DNA of 64,000 bases from Arcuatula senhousia (lineage: Eukaryota; Mollusca; Bivalvia; Mytilida; Mytilidae): contig OZ020303.1 in NCBI GenBank assembly GCA_963971305.1, positions 47,232,106 to 47,296,105 of the forward strand, read 5' to 3'. This document shows, piece after piece, positions 44,502 through 53,277 of this stretch. Under the pieces are notes generated by a model, which worked only from the letters and a program-made list of their open reading frames with translations, was not told the DNA's origin and ran no database searches. Made by a program: the position numbers and the translations under genes. The first letter of the stretch is position 1, and each line of letters starts with the position of its first letter.

Positions 44502-45656
44502 TCATTTCTGATTAGCATGCTTTGTAATTTTGGTTGGAATGTTAGCTGGCAGTATCTGTGGTAGCTTGCGACCTTTGTTGTTTAATTGATCACGCTGAAC
44601 GTGCACGAATCTACAATCGCGTTCGCGATAGCAATAGCCAGCAAGAAAATGATTACACACTTCGCGACCCGCATAATTTTTTGGACGACCATAAACATCT
44701 GTATTCCTTTCGCTTATTACTTTCCTAACTTGTGAAGAATTCGATTGTGACGACTGGCATGCTTCAGTGAAGTGTACGTAACTCCCACAATGAGAACATG
44801 AGTTTAACGGTTTACCGACGCACACAGTATTGTACATTTTCTCATCGCGAACTGACCAATCGATGGTCAAACCTTTGACTAGTTTAATGTTAGCGGCCTT
44901 CTTGGCAAACATCTTGTGGTACTCGTAAAATACATTCCCTTTAAATTTGACCGCAAGGTCTATAATGTCTTGTAAGTATTCATCAAACTCAATTCTCCTA
45001 TCACTGTTCTCACAAATGACGTTCTTATAAATGTTAAAAGCTTCAATGAATTCTTGTAAAGATAGATCACGCTGTAATCGAACATCTTTGGGTTTAATCG
45101 AAATAATGGTACCGTCGGCTTCAATTTGACGAATGTCATTGTTTTCATTTGGAGGTACTAATAAAGCAGCCAAATTAATGTACTTGCCTTCAAGAATAGT
45201 CTGTCGTTGTGCAGGGGTTACCATATGTAAGTGAGGATATGATCCCGAAGTAGCCCGCGCGTTGCCATGATGTTGATGTACTCCTAAATGGCCTACTAGT
45301 CCCGATGTCGCATCTGGAATAAACACTGTATGGTCATCCGTGGTAACCGTAGACGATTTGTTTGTCAACCGCTCTAACATTTCTCCGTGTTTTTTAACAG
45401 TTTCACTTAGGGATCTAACATTGGAAAGAATTTCGGAAAGTTCGTTAGATTTAGGTGCATTTTCACCATGTTGCACAATAACGTCATTAGAATTTACATT
45501 CTCACTTAACAATTGTTCCATTTGTGCTTTCGTAAATGTTAATGGAACCTTAATTCCCACTTTTTCCAAAGAGTCATGTAGCTCTTGCTTTGAACGCTTA
45601 TTCTGCGTTTCGTATTCCAATGACAAGTCTTTATTTTTACGTTTCCTTTGCGACAT
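44502..45656 (-). CDS. DIRS Gag-like protein with two zinc motifs
   Basis: 384 codons, intact. The basic N-terminus (MSQRKRKNKD) is followed by a probable coiled-coil or helical part. At about residues 290-305 CSHCGSYVHFTEAC is a CCHC knuckle (C-x2-C-x4-H-x4-C), and at about 340-360 CNHFLAGYCYRERDCRFVH is a CCCH finger (C-x7-C-x5-C-x3-H). This pair is typical of DIRS/Ngaro ORF1. Start at the first Met, 72 bp inside repeat A1. It ends in TGA followed by CTA. Confidence 0.88.
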   Translation of the reverse strand: MSQRKRKNKDLSLEYETQNKRSKQELHDSLEKVGIKVPLTFTKAQMEQLLSENVNSNDVIVQHGENAPKSNELSEILSNVRSLSETVKKHGEMLERLTNKSSTVTTDDHTVFIPDATSGLVGHLGVHQHHGNARATSGSYPHLHMVTPAQRQTILEGKYINLAALLVPPNENNDIRQIEADGTIISIKPKDVRLQRDLSLQEFIEAFNIYKNVICENSDRRIEFDEYLQDIIDLAVKFKGNVFYEYHKMFAKKAANIKLVKGLTIDWSVRDEKMYNTVCVGKPLNSCSHCGSYVHFTEACQSSQSNSSQVRKVISERNTDVYGRPKNYAGREVCNHFLAGYCYRERDCRFVHVQRDQLNNKGRKLPQILPANIPTKITKHANQK

Positions 45657-45727
45657 TTTAAAAGTATTTAAATTCGATTTATATAAATTCGATTTATATA
45701 AATATATATTAGATAAATTGCACGATT

Positions 45728-45930
45728 AAAAAACTTAAACAAAACAACGTCCTAAACTATTCAACAACCTTCTACAAATGCTAACCTATTTCAATCTCCG
45801 ACAAGTGACATTAACACACCCATAAATTGTCTGGCACCGTGAAGCTGATGTTAAAGTTATGCCGACCAGATCATGGCAGATAAGAGACCCTGGGAATACC
45901 ACCCATAAACTATAATTAAACAAATTTGCA
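45728..45930 (-). repeat. DIRS split direct repeat A1 (5' end)
   Basis: 203 bp at the 5' end of the element; offset 8508 from A2. Confidence 0.9.
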
Positions 45931-46458
45931 TATGCAATAAATGATCGTTTTACTTGTAAACGAGCCATTTGGTTTTTCATATAATTAACAGGTTTAAGAA
46001 ATTTGATATGTCCTGGTTTTTTACCGATTAGGTATGTTCTTTACTGTGTTTTCTACCGATGAGTCCTTGCTTTCTACCGATGATCTAAATTCATATAACT
46101 ACACATTTTGGTTGTATTTAAAGGTATTCATACACCGTAAATGATTGTGTTGTACAGTGAAGCTTTATTATACTGTTGTATGGCACGCCATTTTAACCAA
46201 AACCTTGGTATTTATAGGTATAGGATACCACAGATAACTAGGGGTTTACTGGCAGCTATCTGGTTTTTTTTCTGGACGAAACTCTCAATTACATCGGGTA
46301 TTAAGAGTTAAAGAAATAAAATATGTTGCACTGTGGCTTATGTATAAATAAAAAAGATAAATAAATGGATGATGAAGCCACATTTAAAAGGTAAAAACCA
46401 AATAAGAAATATAAATAAATAAAAATTTTTAAAACAAATAAAACAAGAATGCCAAAAT

Positions 46459-46485
46459 TTTCGGACATAAAGTCCTTCTTCAAGG
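46459..46485 (-). ncRNA. Hammerhead-like motif, minus copy (degenerate)
   Basis: On the minus strand TTGAAGA, stem GGAC/GTCC and GAAA occur in order. The first core base is T instead of C, so this copy should be weak or dead. Same position as the motif at 48336. Confidence 0.3.
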
Positions 46486-46567
46486 GCTAAAAAGTAAAAG
46501 AAGTTGACACATCGACTGACGAGGACTGAATGACATAAAAATGACTCGAAGAACATCACATGGTATC

Positions 46568-47255
46568 TTAATCCTGAACTTGATGACTAAATTTTATGAA
46601 AAGGTCTCTTTTTACATTTATACCAAAGGGTTGAAAAGTGCCTAAAAAAATGATAATTCTTTGCTCATGAAACTGTCTTTGTTTTTTGCCGGTGCATGTT
46701 TCAAGGAGAACGGTTACCTGCAAAACCTGGACGCTATGGTTTGGCAATGAAAAGTGCTGGCCGACTGGGCAATCGTCGCATTTGAGAACACTTCTTCTGT
46801 GTTCAGCAAATCTGTCACCCAGTCTACGATAGGTTTCTCCTACTAGGAGAAACCTATCGTAGACTGGGTGACAGATTTGCTGAACACAGAAGAAGTACGT
46901 AGATTTTAAGGCACTTAGCACAGCGGATGGCGTAAATGACATTTTCGGAGATGCAGGTAAAACCGATCTTCAACTTGAAAGTGTTGGAGGGGCCAAATAT
47001 CTCCTCAGTGTCCCAGGTAAAGGCACATGTGACACAGATGGATCGACCACAACCCCTGGTGCCTGAAAAGTTAGAGCGAGGGCGTCTCTTGGATTTGTCA
47101 AATGAACTGGAGACAAGATGTTGCCTCAAACTCTTACCCTTGCGAAAAGCAGTCAGGGGCGGCGAGTCGAACACTGTCGACACGTGTTCGTCCTTCAAGA
47201 CGATGGACTTGAAATTGTGTAACAGAATGTCCCGTATAACGATGTTATGAGGATG
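46568..47255 (-). pseudogene. Penelope-like element fragment, minus copy (GIY-YIG end)
   Basis: Reading leftward from 47255: IVIRDILLHNFKSIVLKDEH, a CGRSICVTC Cys pair, ENVIYAIRCAKCLKIYV and, in a second frame from 46844, VGETYRRLGDRFAEHRRSVL with QHFSLPNHS and EQRIIIFLGTFQPFGINV. This is the linker and GIY-YIG endonuclease of canonical Penelope-like elements. An inverted duplication at 46791-46895 breaks the frame at the endonuclease motif. The reverse transcriptase part is absent. Confidence 0.8.
46791..46895. repeat. Perfect 52-bp palindrome in GIY-YIG sequence
   Basis: 46791-46842 and 46844-46895 are exact inverted copies with one base between (C46843). The sequence includes TAGGAGAAACCTATCGTAGA. 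It is an inverted duplication of the start of the endonuclease domain. Confidence 0.92.
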
Positions 47256-48225
47256 GTTTGTAAGTACCAAGAGAAACTCTCCTTCCTGGACTTTGAATGT
47301 AGCATCCAAAATGGCAAAATAGTCACGTCTGTGTTCTACAATCCCACTGATGCACACTGCTACCTGAACTATCAATCTTGTCATCCCCAGAGCTGCAAAA
47401 ATGCCATTCCTAGGTCTCAATTTCTGAGACTTAAACGTTTTTGCAGCAGTGAGGATGATTTTAAAGTTCAAAGCAGAACTATGAAATCATTCTTTGTCAA
47501 AAGGGGATATCCTAACAACATCTTGGATAAAGCTATCTACTCAGTTTCCCGGGTGAAACGATCCAAGGCTTTGGAGCCCAGGTCAAGACGCAAGAATGAC
47601 CGTATACCCTTCTTACTTACATACCACCCTTATAAAATCGTTATACGGGACATTCTGTTACGGAATTTCAAGTCCATCGTCTTGAAGGACGAACACATGT
47701 CGACAGTGTTCGACTCGCCGCCCCTGACTGCTTTTCGCAAGGGTAAGAGTTTGAGGCAACATCTTGTCTCCAGTTCATTTGACAAATCCAAAAGACGCCC
47801 TCGCTCTAACTTTTCAGGCACCAGGGATTGTGGTCGATCCATCTGTGTCACATGTGCCTTTACCTGGGAGACCGAGGAGATATTTGGCCCCTCCAACACT
47901 TTCAAGTTGAAGAACGGTTGTACCTGCATCTCCGAAAATGTCATTTACGCCATCCGCTGTGCTAAGTGCCTTTAAATCTACGTAGGAGAAACCTATCGTA
48001 GACTGGGTGACAGATTTGCTGAACACAGGAGAAGTGTTCTCAAGTTTCCCAGTCGGCCAGCACTTTTCATTGCCAAACCATAGCGTCCAGGATATGCAGG
48101 TAACCGTTCTCCTTGAAACATGCACCAGCGAAAAACAAAGACAGTTTCTTGAGCAAAGAATTATCAATTTTTTTGGCACTTCTCAACCCTTTGGTATAAA
48201 TGTAAAAAGACAGACCTTTTCATAA
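47255..48225 (+). pseudogene. Penelope-like element fragment, plus copy (thumb, GIY-YIG)
   Basis: Starts in the reverse transcriptase thumb region: KLSFLDFECSIQNGKIVTSV, FYNPTDAHCYLNYQSCHP, SQFLRLKRFCS. It continues with the CVTC linker and VIYAIRCAKCL, then TAA (47974) where the partner copy has AAA, then IYVGETYRRLGDRFAEHRRS. A frameshift at about 48030 precedes QHFSLPNHS and EQRIINFFGTSQPFGINV, ending near 48225. The FLDF...SCHP...LRL.R.CS pattern and C-terminal GIY-YIG are those of Penelope-like elements. The catalytic palm is missing, so it is 5'-truncated. Confidence 0.82.
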
Positions 48226-48335
48226 AATTTAGTCATCAAGTTCAGGATTAAGATACCATGTGATGTTCTTCGAGTCATTTTTATGTCATTCTGTCCTCGT
48301 CAGTCGATGTGTCAACTTCTTTTACTTTTTAGCCC

Positions 48336-48360
48336 CTGAAGAAGGACTTTATGTCCGAAA
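48336..48360 (+). ncRNA. Candidate hammerhead motif in the Penelope-like 3' region
   Basis: CTGAAGA (48336-48342), an extra A, stem II GGAC/GTCC (48344-48347 and 48353-48356) closing TTTAT, then GAAA (48357-48360), followed by ATTTTGGC. GCC before and GGC after could form stem I. Penelope-like elements are known to carry hammerheads. The extra A and the lack of a clear stem III and cleavage triplet make this uncertain. Confidence 0.4.
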
Positions 48361-48862
48361 ATTTTGGCATTCTTGTTTTATTTGATTTGAAAATTTTATT
48401 TATTTATATTTTTCATTTGGTTTTTACCTTTTAAATGTGGCTTCACCATCCATATATTTATCTTTTTTTATTAAGAGTTATCTTGGTAACTGGGGGTTTG
48501 CTGTCAGGTATCACATATATACCTAATTAAACCTCCTTCGACCTACAGATATTGTATGTTCATGCTATTTAACTGTTTGAAATTAACAATTTATCAATGT
48601 AAAGCTTAAAACTATCAATTCCTCAAAAACTAATACATAGCTCAGCTTCCAATGAATTATTTTTGAAAACTCTTAATAGCAGGCGTTTTTGTGGTATCCA
48701 TGGGATAGCTGATAGGAAACCCTCAGTTTCCTGAAATAACTCTCAATACCTGATTTAATTAAGGGTTTCGCTCTGAAAACCCCCAGATAGCTGCCAGTAA
48801 ATCCCCAGATATCTGATGTATCCTATAGATAGCATGGTTTTGGTTAAAATTGCGTGTCATAC

Positions 48863-49828
48863 TGTTGTATATGTAAAGATCAATCTCAGCCCGAGAAATT
48901 CATGTCTCAGCCTCAGCATTTCTAGATATAACAGTGAAATCTGGTATATAGAGGATTATTTCCCATTATATATAAAGCACTTCACAAATCTTATATAAGT
49001 GGAAGAAATGTTGATATATCATTTTTTGACAAATTAAGCCAGCTTTTGAGAATATACACATTTATTAAAATTTTGTAAAAGTGTTCTGGGCGTGCGCAAA
49101 ACAGTTTTTGCTCATGAACCTCCATTTTCTTTTTATCATCAATATTATTTGTTCAATAAAATATACAGTTTTAAAATTTGTCATGAAATGTCATTTAATA
49201 TATCACATTATCACATCGGTAGAATGCCAGGACCATCGGTAGAAAGTCAGGACACATCTTTAGAAAACCAGGACCATATTTTTTTGAAAAAAATGATTGA
49301 AAAATTAGAAATACGCCATTTGTAATGAATATAGATGTCTTTAAAATTGTACAATTATTTAGAACATGGAGCATAATTTTCAGCCCAGTGAATGGTAATT
49401 TAAAACAGATATTCATGATTATCTGAAAAAAATGGGAAATTGTCTCTTGATGGAAAAAAGATAAAAAATACCTTTCTGTAATTTTATGTACATACTTAAA
49501 AAAATAATGTAAATTAAATCAACTTATTTATAAGTGCCATAATAGCCGGGTATCATTGTTCGAAAAAAAAAATCGTCTGCCAGGTAATTTAGGACATCGG
49601 TAGATAACAGCAGAAACATCGGAAGAAAACATTTTATCGCAGGACAAGTATAACGTGTAAATGGAAACCTCTATCTTGCAAGAAAATATATCTAGGTGAC
49701 AAGACATCATTAGTCTTTTCTTTTTTTCTTTTGTTTAAAGATCAACTTAATCAATATAATCATTGTATTTCGATTTTGTTTCTAGTTTATCAGCTCTTCC
49801 GAGGCACATGAGTTCACTCTTGTTACGA
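48863..49828. other. Right part of element B and flank, non-coding
   Basis: Contains B's inner and outer CATCGGTAGA clusters (49215-49275 and 49595-49625). No gene. Confidence 0.5.
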
Positions 49829-49975
49829 CTTGAGTTAGCGTGTTGATTTCCGTTCGATTAATTTTGTGTTTTGTGTTTCTTCGTGCTGTTCTTGTTCGAG
49901 TTTACCGGTTTTTGTCCGACTTTTGACGCTCGAATGCCCAATTTGTGCCCCTTTGTTTCTTTCTCTCCAAGTATC
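49829..49975 (+). repeat. Dispersed repeat, second copy of 29849-30005
   Basis: Shares TTGTTACGACTTGAGTT, TTCGTGCTGTTCTTGTTCG and CTCGAATGCCC with the copy in gene 1 intron 13, same orientation. Confidence 0.65.
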
Positions 49976-50156
49976 TAGGCTTTGAGATTGAGAAATAAAG
50001 CTTGTTATGACACATGGACGTTATTAAACTTTAACAGCTTTGATTGATGTCGGTATAATAAATAAAAAAAAGTTTAATAAGGCGAAGACGTAAACGAAGG
50101 ATTATGAAAGAAAAAAATAAACATAAAAAACCAAAACAATATAAACAAATCAATGA

Positions 50157-50925
50157 CACCGATTTCTTCGTGACCGACTTTTGGAGCAGGGCTATAAGAA
50201 AATACGTCTCATACGATCCCTAAAAATTCTTTCTTCGTTATCAGCCACTAGTAGAAAAGTTCAAAATTGAGTTAAAAGATATGGTGGTTAATTGTTTTAA
50301 TTAGTGTTTTACTGGTCTGCTGTACTTAGATGATCACCTCAATATCCCTATTGTGTCTCACAACTATGTTGTGTTCTATGGTCATTACCGGATCCTAAGA
50401 TCGCAATGGAAGAGGGAGGTTTGGCGCCATAAAACCTGGTTTAACCCACCACTTCTTCGGAAGTGCATGTACCAAGTCAGGACCATTGCGATCTTTAATT
50501 CTTCTGGTTTTGTGTTTCTCTCAAATAAAAATTACAACAAAGTTCCAGACAAAAACTTCTGTATTTTGTTCATGATAATTTTCATATCCTACATGTCATA
50601 TTATGTTCGACTTATAAAACATAATTCCAAGAAAATTTTACAGTGTCACACTATTTTACGTAACTATATATTATGGGTTATGCAAATTTTACAGTGTCAC
50701 ACTATTCTATGTAACTATATATATTATGGACTTGAAGATCGCAATGGAAGAGGAAGGTTTGGCGCCATAAAACCTGGTTTATCCCACCATTTCGTTTGAA
50801 ATGCCTGTACCAAGTCAGGACCATTGCGATCCACAAATTCTCCGGTATGACTGATTCGTTTTTGTCATTTTTCTCTGGACTATGAGATTGATCATTCAAG
50901 TTCAGTAGTTTTGTTATTACCTTTA
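50157..50925 (+). pseudogene. Penelope-like 3' end fragment, plus strand
   Basis: Starts in the reverse transcriptase C-terminus (HRFLRDRL-like, then GYKKIRLIRSLK) and runs into the 3' non-coding region, ending near 50925 at the same point as the 61910 copy. A block of about 95 bp with AGGTTTGGCGCCATAAAACC and CCAAGTCAGGACCATTGCGA occurs twice (about 50384-50490 and 50735-50830). No intact frame. Confidence 0.75.
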
Positions 50926-51049
50926 TTAACATATTAAAAGCATGATAAAACTATACAAGTAATACATTATCAGATACACAAATACTAGTATATATATGAA
51001 ATAGCTAGAGTCATAAAAAATGCAATGGAAACAAACCAACAGCCTCTTA

Positions 51050-51654
51050 AACAAGAGGCTCCCAGGAGCCTGAAATGCTCACCTGACATATGTGCCTGAA
51101 GTAAAGGTTATTAGGCAAAATCTATTTGATGTAGTAAGGGTAATAAGATTAATAAGGGGGTCATCTCACAATATGGTGGATCTTAAGGTGCTGATCACTT
51201 TTGTTCTCAATCAAAATCTAAAAATCTGTCACTCTTTTTGAGTTATTAGCAAAAAAAATGCAGTTTATCCTAATGTTCTATTTTTAGCCACAGCAGCCAT
51301 GTTTTACAACCAATCAAAAATCCCCACATCAGTTCTATATACCTAATGCTAATAAACAACAATACCTAGTTTGGTTCCAATTGGACTTTAAGTGTCAGAG
51401 GAGTTAACGTTTTCAATGTAATGAGGAAATGCTTATTAAATGCTCAATTTGGACGTTCTAAGGGCAATAACTCCTCAAAGGAAAGGTCCTACAACGTTGA
51501 CCATATTACATATTTTGTAGATCTTGATGTGCTTAACAACATGCAATTTAAATTTCTCAAATATCTTATATAGTTTTTAAGATATTGAGCTAAACAGGTG
51601 CAAAATTTGCAAAAAATCCAAAAAAGGGCAATAACTCCTACTAGGTAAATAAAA
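51050..51654 (-). mobile_element. Helentron-like element piece, first
   Basis: Begins AACAAGAGGCTCCCAGGAGC, the same terminal signature (reverse orientation) as the 57240-59234 element, but the interior (GGGCAATAACTCCT units) is a different family. Its other end was not found; it stops where the next element begins. Confidence 0.5.
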
Positions 51655-52809
51655 AACAAGAGGCCCCCAGATGCCTGAATCGCTTACCTGGTCACTCTAT
51701 GAAGACTTTTGTAGAGCTAAATAAGCTGAACATTTAAGCAAGCAACAGCTTTTCTTTATCTACTATAGTTTTCATTCTGGTATTCTCAAACATGCAAAAA
51801 AATTATTTTAGCGGCTATAACCCTTATACGAGGTCATCTAAACACTTCAACCCAACGTGTACATGCTTATGAGCTAAATGAGCTGAATGTTAAAGCAAGC
51901 AACAGCTTTTCTCTAACTGCAATTGTTTTCATTATATAGGCCAATAACACTATTTTTCACTTTAAAGGGACTGAAACCCCTATTAGGGGTCATCTGCCAA
52001 CTTCCAACCCTTTAAGAATTTTGTAGAGCTTAATGAGCTGAACAATTAAGCAATCAACAGCTTTTCTCTATCTGCTATAGTTCTTATTCCAAATGTCAAA
52101 AGCATGTAAAACCGTTATTTTAAGGGCTGCAACCCATAAGAGGGGTCGTCGGACAACTTCGACCCTATGGAGACTTTTGTAGAGCTAAATGAACTGAACA
52201 TTAAGCAAACAACAGCTGCTCTCTACCTGCTATTTTTTTATTCCATAGGCCAAAAACCGAAAAAACACGTTATTTTAGGGCCTTTACCTCTATAAGGGGT
52301 CATCTGACAACTTCGACCATATGAAGGCTTTTGAAGAGCTAAATGAGCTGAACACTCAAGCAAGCAACAGCTATTCTCTATCTGAAATAGTTTTCATACT
52401 ATATAGGGCAAACACATAAAAAATACTTTTTTTTACCTTTTAAAGGACTACAAACCCTAAACGTGGTCATCTGACAAATTCGACCAAATGGAGACTTTTG
52501 TAGAACGTTTGATCCTGAAGAAGTAAGGTGGCATCAGATTTCATCTATCTCTTATACTTTATGAATTACAAGCCAAAAACAGTAGTCTCACCACCCTGGT
52601 TTATTATTTTTTGTCACGGCGGCCATGTTTTTTTTACAGATCATAATCGAAATACAAGTTTGGTGCACCCTAAGGATCATTCATACCAAGTTTCATTAAA
52701 TTCTGTATAGTAGTTTTAGAGGAGAGGATTTTGAAAAATTGTTAACAGACGACGACAGACGACAACGACGGACGCCAAGTAATGGCAATAGCTTTGGTCC
52801 AGGTGAGCT
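51655..52809 (-). mobile_element. Helentron-like tandem-core element, minus orientation
   Basis: Runs from AACAAGAGGCCCCCAG to GTCCAGGTGAGCT and matches the 57240-59234 element in reverse. About four to five core units (GCAAGCAACAGCTTTTCTCT, TGAGCTGAACATT) are followed by the GGCGGCCATG block and a GACGACGAC microsatellite (52746-52775). Flanking bases read T on both sides in element orientation. The terminal hairpin seen in the other copy is half lost here. Confidence 0.7.
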
Positions 52810-53092
52810 AAAAAGGTTAAAAAAATAAAAGAGAAAAAAAAGTCAAATATCATGAAAGAGGTACAAAATAAATTGATAGAAACGCGGGTCATTTGTCTTG
52901 TTTTTAATTCCACTTAAAAAGAAAGTATATACAAAAGATAACATTTAGGTACTGAACGAAGATAAATATTTTCGATTTTGCTTTTCACAATTTTGTGGAA
53001 AATATTTTATTTCATTTACTTGTTCATGCACAACCTTTGTCTTTCAACAAAGTTTCAAAACTATATGTCCCAATTTTCTGGTAATTTTTTAG
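52810..53092. other. Intergenic, nothing recognised
   Basis: No exon supplying the missing first half of the EGF domain of gene 2 was recognised here. Confidence 0.4.
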
Positions 53093-53277
53093 GCAAGTGT
53101 ATTTGTAATGATGGTTATATGGGAGCTGATTGCTCATTACTAATAACTGAGGCACCATCAAGACTTACAATACCTTCTTCTGGAGAATGTAAAAGAGGTC
53201 AAAGGTCATGTTCAAAAACCAATATCTATGGAACATTTTTGCAGGAGGAAGTCTACTGCAAACTTGAACGGTTTATC
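53093..53277 (+). CDS. Gene 2 exon: EGF end and Cys-rich segment
   Basis: 185 bp, phase 1 in and 0 out; acceptor TTTTTTAG, donor TATC/GTAAGC. Phase 1 entry is the same phase as the EGF exon donors of gene 1. Confidence 0.78.

Larger units (their letters stand above)
36201..45930 (-). mobile_element. DIRS/Ngaro-type tyrosine-recombinase retrotransposon
   Basis: In minus-strand order: repeat A1 (45728-45930), gag, pol (split by element D), tyrosine recombinase, repeat B1 (37423-38233), A2 (37220-37422), a 208-bp spacer, B2 (36201-37011). A1/A2 are 203-bp and B1/B2 811-bp near-identical direct copies, and B1 touches A2 directly. This A1-ORFs-B1-A2-B2 layout of split direct repeats is that of Ngaro/PAT-like elements, which integrate through a circle by tyrosine recombinase without target duplication. 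Without element D the element would be about 6.2 kb. Near-identical repeats and long open frames suggest a young copy, disabled mainly by element D. Confidence 0.88.
46178..48862. repeat. Large inverted repeat made of two Penelope-like fragments
   Basis: Arms 46178-47255 and about 47625-48862 are inverted copies with high similarity, from the outer GTATGGCACGCCATTTTAACC-like block through GATAACTAGGGGTTTACTGG-like units, the retroelement 3' region and the GIY-YIG coding region. The right arm has about 240 extra bases near 48481-48720. The 370-bp spacer (47256-47624) is coding sequence present only in the plus-strand copy. Confidence 0.8.
36056..49655. mobile_element. Element B: TIR element with TCTACCGATG repeats, host of the nest
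   Basis: CGTTATACTTGTCCTGCGA at 36056-36074 has a perfect 19-bp inverted match at 49637-49655; weaker similarity continues for about 70 bp. Inside each end TCTACCGATG and close variants occur (left 36100-36137; right, inverted, 49595-49625), and inner clusters follow (left 46010-46085, beyond the DIRS insertion; right 49215-49275). Removing the DIRS element leaves about 3.9 kb. No target duplication is evident. The interior is a large inverted repeat of Penelope-like pieces. No transposase recognised. Confidence 0.6.

Noticed and set aside
46936..47944. Two 104-codon frames with nearly identical protein on opposite strands
   Set aside because: They are antisense shadows of the two Penelope-like fragments in the inverted repeat.
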